Source: an uncultured Oscillibacter sp. (lineage in GTDB: Bacteria > Bacillota > Clostridia > Oscillospirales > Oscillospiraceae). From it: 9,707 bases of DNA. Position 1 is the first letter of the stretch; the number at the start of each line of letters is the position of its first letter. The notes under the pieces are model-generated. The model saw only the letters and a list, made by a program, of their open reading frames with translations, did no database searches and had not been told where the DNA came from. The stretch spans positions 1 through 9,707 of the forward strand of contig CAMHDB010000058.1 of the NCBI GenBank assembly GCA_946183715.1, in the 5' to 3' direction. The translations under genes were made by a program, and so were the position numbers. Positions 1-5,986 of the stretch are shown here, piece after piece.

Positions 1-831
1 GCTGGAGTAGACAGTCTCGTACTTGTCCTCGTGGCGTATGACGACCGTCATGCCCATGATGGGGTCGGCCTCGACGGATTCCACAGTCCCGGCTCTCGCG
101 GCGGCGACGGCTGTCCCGGCGTCCGCCGCGATGTCGATTCCGTCATGAGTGCGCCAGTCGCGCATAGTCTCGTTGTAGAGCAGTTTGTCCATGGAGAAGC
201 CCGTCACGGTGTTTCCCTCCACCGGACGCGTACCGCCGCCCGAGGCGCCTTTCTTGCTGTCCCCGGACGCCCCGGAAGAACTTTTCTTACTGTCCGGCGT
301 ACCGGAGGACTTGCCGGAACTTTTGCCCCCGCCGGACGTATCGGAGGAACTTTTGCTGTCCCCGGACGCCCCGGAAGAACTTTTCTTACCGTCCGGCGTA
401 CCGGAGGACTTGCCGGAACTTTTACCCCCGCCGGACGCCCCGGAGGAACTTTTGCTGTCCCCGGACGCCCCGGAGGAACTCTTGTCCCCGCCGGACGTAT
501 CGGAGGAACTCTTGCTGTCCCCGGAGGCCCCGGAAGCGGTACTCCCGTCGGGCGCGGGCTGTTCGGTCTTGGCGGGTTTGAGTGTCGACACGTCCTCTGC
601 CGGCCCTTCCGCGTCCCCGTCGGGCACCTCGACCGGGAGCGACGCCTCCCCCGTGACCGGAATCTCCGGGCGCGCGGACGCCTCTCCCGGTAACGAGACC
701 GCCGGGGTATCCGTCTCCGGGCGGAGTAACTGCCACGTCCCGACCCCGACCGCTATCAGGCACACCGCCAGCGCCGTATAAAAGGCGATGCTTTGCCCGT
801 TCTTCGGCTTGCCATTCTTGGGCTGTTCCAT
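1..831 (-). CDS. spoIIQ: SpoIIQ-like M23 (LytM) domain protein, 3' end outside window
   Basis: I read 277 codons from ATG at 829-831 to the left edge with no stop, so the gene is partial. It has a short basic N-terminus, one membrane segment (about residues 14-36), an acidic/Pro-rich stretch, and a Ser/Gly/Lys-rich linker (about 97-200) with 33-residue repeats. The LytM/M23 domain starts near 205. The motif RTHDGIDIAADAG (H229, D233) is the first zinc-binding HxxxD motif of M23 peptidases; the second (HxH) would lie outside. In sporulation, SpoIIQ sits in the forespore membrane and pairs with SpoIIIAH across the intermembrane space. The B. subtilis protein lost the zinc histidine while clostridial ones keep it, and it is kept here. 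AGGAGGG (837-843) lies 5 bases before the ATG. The sigma-F-like promoter upstream supports SpoIIQ over a general M23 wall hydrolase, which is the main alternative. Confidence 0.8.
   Translation of the reverse strand, partial: MEQPKNGKPKNGQSIAFYTALAVCLIAVGVGTWQLLRPETDTPAVSLPGEASARPEIPVTGEASLPVEVPDGDAEGPAEDVSTLKPAKTEQPAPDGSTASGASGDSKSSSDTSGGDKSSSGASGDSKSSSGASGGGKSSGKSSGTPDGKKSSSGASGDSKSSSDTSGGGKSSGKSSGTPDSKKSSSGASGDSKKGASGGGTRPVEGNTVTGFSMDKLLYNETMRDWRTHDGIDIAADAGTAVAAARAGTVESVEADPIMGMTVVIRHEDKYETVYSS
265..462 (-). repeat. Two tandem 99-bp repeats in the SpoIIQ linker
   Basis: Copies at 364-462 and 265-363 are in phase with the reading frame, so each encodes 33 residues (residues 124-156 and 157-189). 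The copies differ at few bases, mainly a GAS versus DTS codon swap. A third partial copy begins at residue 190, and a shortened 20-residue version precedes the first at residue 104. The encoded sequence is Ser/Gly/Lys-rich and likely disordered, acting as a spacer between the membrane anchor and the LytM domain. Copy number in such exact repeats can change by slippage or recombination. Confidence 0.85.
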
Positions 832-836
832 GTAGA

Positions 837-843
837 CCCTCCT
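837..843 (-). promoter_or_regulatory. Ribosome binding site of the SpoIIQ-like gene
   Basis: The minus strand reads AGGAGGG, 5 bases before the ATG at 831. It is a near-perfect Shine-Dalgarno sequence and fixes this start, which is immediately followed by the expected basic N-terminus and membrane segment. Confidence 0.8.
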
Positions 844-862
844 CGTGTTGGATTCATGGAGA

Positions 863-891
863 AGTATGGCCCGTTTTCGCGCCGTCCATAC
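863..891 (-). promoter_or_regulatory. Sigma-F-type (forespore) promoter for the SpoIIQ-like gene
   Basis: Read on the minus strand, a -35 box GTATG (887-891) is followed after 15 bases by a -10 box GGCCATACT (863-871). The -10 box fits the B. subtilis sigma-F pattern GGNNANANT at every fixed position, and the -35 box matches GYATA at four of five. The -10 box ends about 31 bases before the ATG, giving a short leader containing the ribosome site. Sigma-F and sigma-G recognise overlapping sequences, so sigma-G use is not excluded. The match was made by eye. Confidence 0.6.
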
Positions 892-909
892 ATGGAATTT
901 CAAAAACCT

Positions 910-952
910 TTCCGTCCGGCCCGGGCGGAACCTTTTGACGCCCTCCGGCGTC
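910..952. other. Two adjacent small hairpins in the divergent spacer
   Basis: TTCCGTCC (910-917) pairs with GGGCGGAA (923-930) around a 5-base loop, with one T-G wobble, and is flanked by A5 on the left and T4 on the right. GACGCC (937-942) pairs perfectly with GGCGTC (947-952) around CTCC. They lie between the leftward forespore-type promoter and the candidate rightward promoter. They could be a weak bidirectional terminator that insulates the two promoters, or an operator. The sequence alone does not decide this. Confidence 0.35.
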
Positions 953-994
953 TAAATTACGGTCGATTGTTGCGAAACTGTTACCGTTTTGTTG

Positions 995-1023
995 TTGCAT
1001 TTGCCCGAATGTACCAGTAATAT
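995..1023 (+). promoter_or_regulatory. Possible sigma-A-type promoter of the exporter operon
   Basis: TTGCAT (995-1000) and TAATAT (1018-1023) are separated by exactly 17 bases in a locally AT-rich stretch of an otherwise GC-rich spacer. The match to TTGACA/TATAAT is 3/6 and 4/6, so it is modest. Start of transcription near 1030 would leave a leader of about 60 bases before the ATG at 1092. No clear repressor operator is seen beside it. Confidence 0.35.
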
Positions 1024-1074
1024 GAACCCTACGGACTGACAACCGGGCCGCCTGTACAGCCCGATGAATCCCGA

Positions 1075-1081
1075 AAAGGAG
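1075..1081 (+). promoter_or_regulatory. Ribosome binding site deciding the adaptor start
   Basis: AAAGGAG ends 10 bases before ATG 1092, but only 1 base before an in-frame GTG at 1083. The ATG is therefore the better start, although the open frame extends to the GTG. Confidence 0.65.
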
Positions 1082-1091
1082 CGTGCGTCGA

Positions 1092-3227
1092 ATGGATGAG
1101 AAGATGGAACAGACGGAATTTTCCCGGACGCCGTCCGCGTCCGAAAAGCTGAAGCGTTTCAAACTCCGCCTGCCCAAGCGCGGCGAGCGGAAACCGCGAA
1201 AGAAACTTTCCGCCGCCGAGCGGAAAAAGCGCCGGAAATGGCTCCGTATCGCCGTCGTAGTGCTGCTACTGGGCGGGGGCGGCTTCTGGGCCTACCGCCG
1301 CTTCTTCGCCGGACGCGGCGAGATGAATACCGCCGTACCCCTGACCGACTTCGTGCAGTACGGGGCCATTACGGCGACGGTCGAGGGAAGCGGCATGACG
1401 CGCGCGAAAAACAGCGAAACGATGATAATCGCCTACGGCGGCTCCGTGCAGGAGGTCTTCGTCGAGGAGGGCGACATGGTGACGGCGGGACAGCCGCTGT
1501 ACGTCATCGACTCCGAGGAGGCGCGGCAGGCCGTCGCCGACGCCGAGAAGGGCGTCACGACCGCCCGGGAGGCCGTCGACCGCGCCAAAGAGGGCGTGCG
1601 CAACGCCGAGGACAGCGTGCGCAACGCCGAGGAAGGGGTCACGACCGCGCGCGAACGCGTCACGACCGCAGAGGAGGGCGTCGTAACCGCGCAGGATGGC
1701 GTAAGAACCGCCGGGGAGGCCGTCACCGCCGCGCAAAGGGACGTAGAGACCGCGCGGGAACGCGTCGCGAACGCAGAGAGAGACCTTGCGAAAGTCCGCG
1801 AAAAGCTCAACGATTTACAGTTGAAAGTGCCCTACACCGGGAAACTGCTGGAAGTCGCCAACCTGACCCCCGGCGACAGTCTCTCCGAGGGGGCCAAAGT
1901 CGCCACACTCGTCGACGACACCCGTTTCCGCCTGCTCCAATACTACAGCTACGCCTACGCCGACGAAATCAAGCCCGGACAAACGGCGCGTGTCTCGATT
2001 CCGTCGCTCATGTCGGAGCTTGACGGCGTGGTTGAGACCGTCCACATGATAAGCCGCCCGACGGCGGAAGGCTCGCGCCTGTTCTCCGCCGAAATCGTCG
2101 TGGAGAACGACGGCGCGCTCGCCGCCGATATGGCCGCCTCCGCCGCCGTCAATACCGGCGACGAGTTCGCCGCCCCCTACGATTCCGGCACCCTCCAATA
2201 CTACCGCACGTCCGACTTGAAAACCGCCGTCGGCGGAAGCGTCATCGACAGTACGCTGGTCGACTACCTCCCGGTTCGGGAAGGGCAGGTTGTCGTGACG
2301 CTCGACAGCGACACCGTAGACAATCTGATTTCCGACGCCGAGAAGGTCGTGGAAGACCGCGAAAAGGACGTGGAAGACCGGATTAAGGCCGTGGACGCGG
2401 CGCGGAAGGGCGTCGAGGACGCCGAGAAGGCCGTCGAGAGCGCGCGCCGGGGCGTCACCGAGGCCGAGGACGGCGTAACAACGGCTCTGCGCGGCGTCGA
2501 GACGGCGCGGAAGGGCGTCACGGAGGCCCAGAAGACCGTCACGGAAAACGAGGAGGGCGTCGCGGAGGCGCAGAAGAAGGTAGAGAAGGCGCAGGAGGAA
2601 CTCGCCAAGTGCAACGCCGTCGCGCCGATTGACGGCAAGGTTATCGGGCTGAATCTCACGCAGGGCACCGAAGTCACCGCGAACACCGCCGCCATGACGA
2701 TTTCCGACACGTCCAGCATTATCGTCAACGCGACGGTCGATTCCCGGAATATCTCTTACATTAAGAAGGGCCTCGCCGTGGAGCTGAACCAGTGGGACCA
2801 AGCCTATGCGTCGGGCTATATCGAGAGCGTCAGCCTGTCGAGCACGAGCAACAACGGCGTCACGACTTACCCGATAGTCATCACCGTCGACAGCCCCGAC
2901 GAGAATTTCCAAGTCAACAGCGACGTGCGCTACAGCCTCGTCGCAAGCCAGAACGACAATTGCTTACTGGTACCGATACAGTGTGTGCGCAACGTCTCGA
3001 CGGAGGACGGCGAGAGCGTCAGCGTGGTATACGTCGGCGGGGAGCGCCCCGACAACGCCCTCGACAACGTCGTCGCCTTTGAGGACATCCCCGAGGACTT
3101 CTGGCCCGTCCCCGTCGAAATCGGCATTCAGGACACCTTCAACGTCGAAATCCGCTCCGGCCTCACCGAGGGACAGGAAGTTTTCACGCAAATGCAGGAA
3201 GAAGACTACAGTTTCAGTATGTTCTAA
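1092..3227 (+). CDS. Double-unit membrane fusion protein (HlyD/MacA-type adaptor)
   Basis: This 711-residue protein is the adaptor subunit of an ABC exporter, anchored in the cytoplasmic membrane and projecting outward. A basic cytoplasmic N-terminus (1-50) precedes one membrane segment (about 51-69). Then come two adaptor units in tandem. Unit 1 has a half lipoyl motif (117-140), a coiled coil (144-241), the second lipoyl half (245-275), and a beta-barrel and membrane-proximal part to about 355. Unit 2 repeats this: half lipoyl (382-405), coiled coil (409-506), second half (508-540), and barrel to the C-terminus. Equivalent residues are 264-265 apart, for example D140/D405 and the TGK/DGK at 250/515. 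Ordinary MacA-like adaptors have one unit and about 350-450 residues. The stop overlaps an ATG of the next frame (TAATG), consistent with cotranscription with the ATPase. Substrate unknown. The family is certain; I give no symbol because macA would overstate orthology. Confidence 0.9.
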   Translation: MDEKMEQTEFSRTPSASEKLKRFKLRLPKRGERKPRKKLSAAERKKRRKWLRIAVVVLLLGGGGFWAYRRFFAGRGEMNTAVPLTDFVQYGAITATVEGSGMTRAKNSETMIIAYGGSVQEVFVEEGDMVTAGQPLYVIDSEEARQAVADAEKGVTTAREAVDRAKEGVRNAEDSVRNAEEGVTTARERVTTAEEGVVTAQDGVRTAGEAVTAAQRDVETARERVANAERDLAKVREKLNDLQLKVPYTGKLLEVANLTPGDSLSEGAKVATLVDDTRFRLLQYYSYAYADEIKPGQTARVSIPSLMSELDGVVETVHMISRPTAEGSRLFSAEIVVENDGALAADMAASAAVNTGDEFAAPYDSGTLQYYRTSDLKTAVGGSVIDSTLVDYLPVREGQVVVTLDSDTVDNLISDAEKVVEDREKDVEDRIKAVDAARKGVEDAEKAVESARRGVTEAEDGVTTALRGVETARKGVTEAQKTVTENEEGVAEAQKKVEKAQEELAKCNAVAPIDGKVIGLNLTQGTEVTANTAAMTISDTSSIIVNATVDSRNISYIKKGLAVELNQWDQAYASGYIESVSLSSTSNNGVTTYPIVITVDSPDENFQVNSDVRYSLVASQNDNCLLVPIQCVRNVSTEDGESVSVVYVGGERPDNALDNVVAFEDIPEDFWPVPVEIGIQDTFNVEIRSGLTEGQEVFTQMQEEDYSFSMF
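1521..1814 (+). repeat. Heptad array encoding coiled coil 1 of the adaptor
   Basis: Residues 144-241 form 14 uninterrupted seven-residue repeats of the pattern A-E/R-x-G/x-V-x-x (examples AEKGVTT, AEEGVVT, ARERVAN), that is, 21-base units at DNA level. There is no proline or length break. The fold requires a turn near the middle, since the lipoyl halves on either side must meet. Confidence 0.85.
2316..2609 (+). repeat. Heptad array encoding coiled coil 2 of the adaptor
   Basis: Residues 409-506 form a second array of 14 heptads, the same length as the first (98 residues), with units such as ARKGVED, AEDGVTT and ARKGVTE. The first unit fits the pattern only loosely. Short DNA stretches recur between units (GCGCGGAAGGGCGTC at 2399-2413 and again at 2505-2519), showing repeat expansion. 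Confidence 0.85.
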
Positions 3228-3244
3228 TGATTCGTGGTGACAAT

Positions 3245-3970
3245 ATGGCCCATTTGGTAGAACTGATTGACGTATACAAAATCTACGGCGAAGGCCTCGA
3301 AAGCGAAGTGCGCGCCCTCGACGGCGTGTCGCTGACGATTGAGCGCGGGGAGTTCGTCGCGGTGGTGGGGCAGTCGGGCTCCGGCAAGTCCACGATGATG
3401 AACGTGCTGGGCTGTCTGGACATCCCCACGCGCGGCGACTACCTCCTCGACGGCACCGACGTGCGCGAACTCTCCGACAGACAGTTAAGCCGCATTCGCA
3501 ACAAGCAGATAGGTTTCATTTTCCAGCAGTACAACCTCATCCAGTCGCTGACGGTACTCGAAAACGTCGAACTGCCCCTGATTTATCAGGGAATCGACCC
3601 CATCGACCGCCGCGACATGGCCCTCGAAGCGTTGGAGCGTGTCGGCCTCTCGGAGCGAATCAAGCACCACCCGGCGGAAATGTCGGGCGGACAGCAGCAG
3701 CGCGCGGCAATCGCGCGGGCAATCGCGACGCACCCCCCGATTATCATGGCCGACGAGCCTACGGGCGCGCTCGATTCCCATACCGGATTAGAGGTTTTAG
3801 CGTTCCTCCAACAGCTCAACAACGAGGGCAGTACCGTCATACTGATTACGCACGACAACGGAATCGCGGCGACGGCGCGCCGGGTAGTACGCCTCACCGA
3901 CGGCAGAATCGTCGAAGACCGCCCGCAGGATGTCGACTGGTACGCGCCTGTCAACGGAGGGAAGCCATGA
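3245..3970 (+). CDS. MacB/LolD-type ABC transporter ATPase
   Basis: This 241-residue protein hydrolyses ATP on the cytoplasmic side to drive the permease encoded downstream. Every ABC motif is present: Walker A GQSGSGKST (42-50), Q-loop in FIFQQYNL (91-98), signature MSGGQ (146-150, with Met in place of the usual Leu), Walker B IIMADEP (166-172) and the H-loop histidine H203 in ITHD. The NVLGCLD after Walker A and the LTVLENVELPL stretch are typical of the MacB/LolD/FtsE-like group (cf. MNILGCLD in MacB). I chose ATG 3245 because GGTGA (3236-3240) lies just before it and family members start a few residues before the LIDVYKIYG stretch. An ATG at 3227, overlapping the adaptor stop, would add six residues and cannot be excluded. 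The gene ends in a 4-base ATGA overlap with the Uma2 gene. Confidence 0.95.
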   Translation: MAHLVELIDVYKIYGEGLESEVRALDGVSLTIERGEFVAVVGQSGSGKSTMMNVLGCLDIPTRGDYLLDGTDVRELSDRQLSRIRNKQIGFIFQQYNLIQSLTVLENVELPLIYQGIDPIDRRDMALEALERVGLSERIKHHPAEMSGGQQQRAAIARAIATHPPIIMADEPTGALDSHTGLEVLAFLQQLNNEGSTVILITHDNGIAATARRVVRLTDGRIVEDRPQDVDWYAPVNGGKP

Positions 3971-4530
3971 CATTCTACGAATGGGACGAAACCATTGACG
4001 GGAGAGTGATTCCCAAACGCCCCGACCCGACAAACCATAACATTATCAAAGGGAATCTCACCTGTCTTTTCCTCAACTATCTGCACGAACGGAAGACCGA
4101 ATACTTTTCAGGAGTGGGGCTGTACCTGATGGACGGGGAAATCTACATGCCGGACGGCGCGCTGGTCTCCGACCCGAAACAAGTCGAGAGGGACGGCATA
4201 CACGGCCCCCCGGATTTGGTCATTGAAATTCTGTCCTACAGAACCGCCCGTTATGACAGAGGGCGTAAGAGGGACGTTTACGAGTTGTGCGGCGTCCCGG
4301 AATACTGGATTATCAGCCCCGAAGACCGCTCCCTCGAACGCTATTTCCTGCGGGACGGGAAATTCGTACTGCAAAATATGTACTATCAATATCCGGACTA
4401 CGCATGGAAGGACAGCGACCCCGACGAACGGGAGGAAATGGAAAAGAATCTGGAATTTTGCTACGCCCCGTTTCCAGACCTTCCGATTCGCATGGAAGAA
4501 GTCTTTGAAGATGTCATAGATTGGGGCTAA
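3967..4530 (+). CDS. Uma2-family (DUF820) endonuclease-like protein
   Basis: The 187-residue protein matches the Uma2 family, which has a PD-(D/E)xK restriction-endonuclease-like fold and is mostly uncharacterised. Visible family blocks are YMPDGALVSDP (60-70), HGPPDLVIEILSYRTARYD (79-97) and KRDVYELCGVPEYWIISP (101-118). D63, E87 and a basic residue near 98-101 sit where the catalytic residues are expected. The final 40 residues are acidic. GGAGG (3956-3960) precedes the ATG by 6 bases, and the ATG overlaps the ATPase stop by 4 bases, so the gene is translated as part of the transporter operon. This is an odd position for a nuclease-like gene, because it separates an ATPase from its permease. 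GC is lower than in flanking genes: 32, 32 and 28 of 60 bases in three successive blocks from 4321 to 4500, against about 40 of 60 at 4921-4980. No DNA target or transporter role is known. Confidence 0.88.
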   Translation: MTFYEWDETIDGRVIPKRPDPTNHNIIKGNLTCLFLNYLHERKTEYFSGVGLYLMDGEIYMPDGALVSDPKQVERDGIHGPPDLVIEILSYRTARYDRGRKRDVYELCGVPEYWIISPEDRSLERYFLRDGKFVLQNMYYQYPDYAWKDSDPDEREEMEKNLEFCYAPFPDLPIRMEEVFEDVIDWG

Positions 4531-4546
4531 GAAAAGGGGAATCGTA

Positions 4547-5803
4547 ATGAACTTATGGCAGGCGGTCAAAATGGCGTGGAAATCCATCTGGGGCAAGAAG
4601 GGCCGCTCGGCCCTGACTATCCTCGGCATTTTCATCGGTATCGCCGCCGTCATGACGATTGTTTCTGTCATGGACGGCTACCGCCGCGCCATGACCGCGC
4701 AGTACGCCGCGATGGGCACGGGCATTCTCAACGTCAGCATCTACAACTGGTCTTACGACGAAGAGGGCAACGATATCTCGAAGGACTACTTCCCCGACTT
4801 GCAGGCCTTTTGCAACTCCCTCAAAGACGTGAAGGGCGTCTCGCCGCAAGGCCGCCTCTACAACGTCACGGTGTCCTACGGCACGAAGTCGACGGCGAAT
4901 ATGCGCCGGGAGTGGGACGAGCGCGGCAACCCCATCGGGGAGGCCCCGCCCGATATGTACTACGGGAGCAACCAGTACAGCGTCTGCAACAACCTCACAC
5001 TCGCGCGCGGGCGCGACCTCGCCGCACTCGATATGTCGAAGTACAATCAGGTCTGCACACTCGGTTTCGACGCCGCAAAGCTCTTTTTCGGCTCGGCGAA
5101 CCCCGTCGGCAAGAATCTCATGGTAAACGGTACGGCTTACCGCGTGGTGGGCGTGTACGCCTCCCGCCTCACCGACAGCGCCGGCACCGGGTACAACAGC
5201 AACCTTGACAACATCATCGTCTTTCCCTACACCGTGCAACGGATGTTAGGCGGGGAAAAGCCCAGCGAATTTGTCGTGAAACTGCGGGATTCCGATAAAA
5301 TGAAGGAAATCAAGGCGCGTGTCAACGGCTTTCTGAAGGGAACCGTGCCGAACGAAAACTTCTACGTCTACTCCAACGACCAGTGGCAGCAGTACGAGGA
5401 ACAGGCGCTCGGCATGATTGGCGGCGTACTCGCCGGAATCGCGGCGATTTCGTTACTGGTCGGCGGAATCGGTATCATGAACATCATGCTCGTGACGGTC
5501 ACGGAACGCACGCGCGAAATCGGTATCCGGCGGGCCATCGGGGCGCAACGGGCCAGTATCGTGGCGCAATTTCTGATAGAGGCCGCCATGCTCTGCGGGT
5601 TCGGCGGACTGGTCGGTATCGCCGTCGGCACGGGCGGAAGCCTCATTCTGGGGCGGCTCATGTTCCAGATGACGATTTACCCGTCTTTGCCCGTGACTTT
5701 GGGCGCGTTCTCGCTGTCTGTGGCAATCGGCGTACTGTTCGGGAGCTATCCCGCCGCGAAGGCCTCCCGTCTGCAACCCGTCGAGGCCCTCCGCGCCGAA
5801 TAG
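4547..5803 (+). CDS. MacB/FtsX-type ABC transporter permease
   Basis: This 418-residue integral membrane protein is the channel-forming partner of the ATPase at 3245-3970. The topology is that of MacB-type permeases: TM1 (about 22-41), a large extracellular domain of about 245 residues (MacB-PCD-like, 42-289), then TM2 (290-316), TM3 (340-368) and TM4 (382-400). The cytoplasmic coupling motif after TM2, TVTERTREIGIRRAIGA (317-333), and the terminal YPAAKASRLQPVEALRAE (401-418) are hallmarks of this family and show that the C-terminus is complete. AAGGGG (4534-4539) lies 7 bases before the ATG. The gene begins 16 bases after the Uma2 stop. Members of the family export peptides, antibiotics or lipoproteins, or act mechanically; the substrate here cannot be told. 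Confidence 0.95.
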   Translation: MNLWQAVKMAWKSIWGKKGRSALTILGIFIGIAAVMTIVSVMDGYRRAMTAQYAAMGTGILNVSIYNWSYDEEGNDISKDYFPDLQAFCNSLKDVKGVSPQGRLYNVTVSYGTKSTANMRREWDERGNPIGEAPPDMYYGSNQYSVCNNLTLARGRDLAALDMSKYNQVCTLGFDAAKLFFGSANPVGKNLMVNGTAYRVVGVYASRLTDSAGTGYNSNLDNIIVFPYTVQRMLGGEKPSEFVVKLRDSDKMKEIKARVNGFLKGTVPNENFYVYSNDQWQQYEEQALGMIGGVLAGIAAISLLVGGIGIMNIMLVTVTERTREIGIRRAIGAQRASIVAQFLIEAAMLCGFGGLVGIAVGTGGSLILGRLMFQMTIYPSLPVTLGAFSLSVAIGVLFGSYPAAKASRLQPVEALRAE

Positions 5804-5815
5804 GGGGCGTTTTCC

Positions 5816-5980
5816 GTGCGTACTTTCGCCGACTTCCAGCAGTTTGTGGAGGAGTTCCAGATTCTCCGCGAAATCCTGTACTTTCTGGGCGTGATTTACC
5901 TTCTCCCGCTGCTCGTATTCGCGACGGGTGCCGCCGTCTGTCTCGCCGACTTCCTCGTAGACCGCTTTCTGGAGGATTGA
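5816..5980 (+). CDS. Small membrane protein, 54 residues, GTG start
   Basis: An open frame from GTG 5816 to TGA 5978-5980 fills the gap between the permease and the SLH gene. AGGGGG (5802-5807) lies 8 bases before the GTG. The product starts RTFADFQQFVEEFQ, an amphipathic acidic segment, continues with one hydrophobic stretch (about residues 21-44, LYFLGVIYLLPLLVFATGAA) and ends in an acidic LVDRFLED tail. This fits a single-pass membrane peptide. Its end carries the GGAGG used by the next gene, so the two are probably translationally coupled. It is in the same frame as the permease, 12 bases after the permease TAG. I know no family for it. It may be a small accessory subunit of the exporter, but this is inference from position only. 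Confidence 0.65.
   Translation: MRTFADFQQFVEEFQILREILYFLGVIYLLPLLVFATGAAVCLADFLVDRFLED
5971..5975 (+). promoter_or_regulatory. Ribosome binding site of the SLH gene inside the small ORF
   Basis: GGAGG lies 11 bases before ATG 5987 and inside the last codons of the 54-residue frame. This spacing is slightly long, and translation of the small frame would pass over the site, suggesting coupling. Confidence 0.55.
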
Positions 5981-5986
5981 TTTATA

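Noticed and set aside
265..540. CRISPR-like tandem repetition
   Set aside because: The repeats are contiguous, in frame and 99 bases long with no unique spacers; they encode a protein linker.
31..781. Plus-strand frames across the Ser/Gly/Lys repeat region
   Set aside because: They are repetitive Pro/Glu/Leu or Gly/Arg products of the same 99-base repeat read in the wrong direction. The minus-strand SpoIIQ frame has a start, ribosome site, membrane segment and LytM domain.
793..1020. 75-residue plus-strand frame in the divergent spacer
   Set aside because: It overlaps the SpoIIQ start and its promoter on the opposite strand, has no ribosome site and resembles no family.
1044..1063. CGGGC...GCCCG mini-hairpin containing the palindrome CTGTACAG in the operon leader
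   Set aside because: A five-pair stem with a ten-base loop is too weak to call a riboswitch or attenuator, and 8-base palindromes occur often by chance.
1238..2023. Long Arg/Gly-rich open frame on the plus strand inside the adaptor gene
   Set aside because: It is the frame-shifted shadow of the heptad repeats in GC-rich DNA; the composition is unnatural and the true frame has clear domains.
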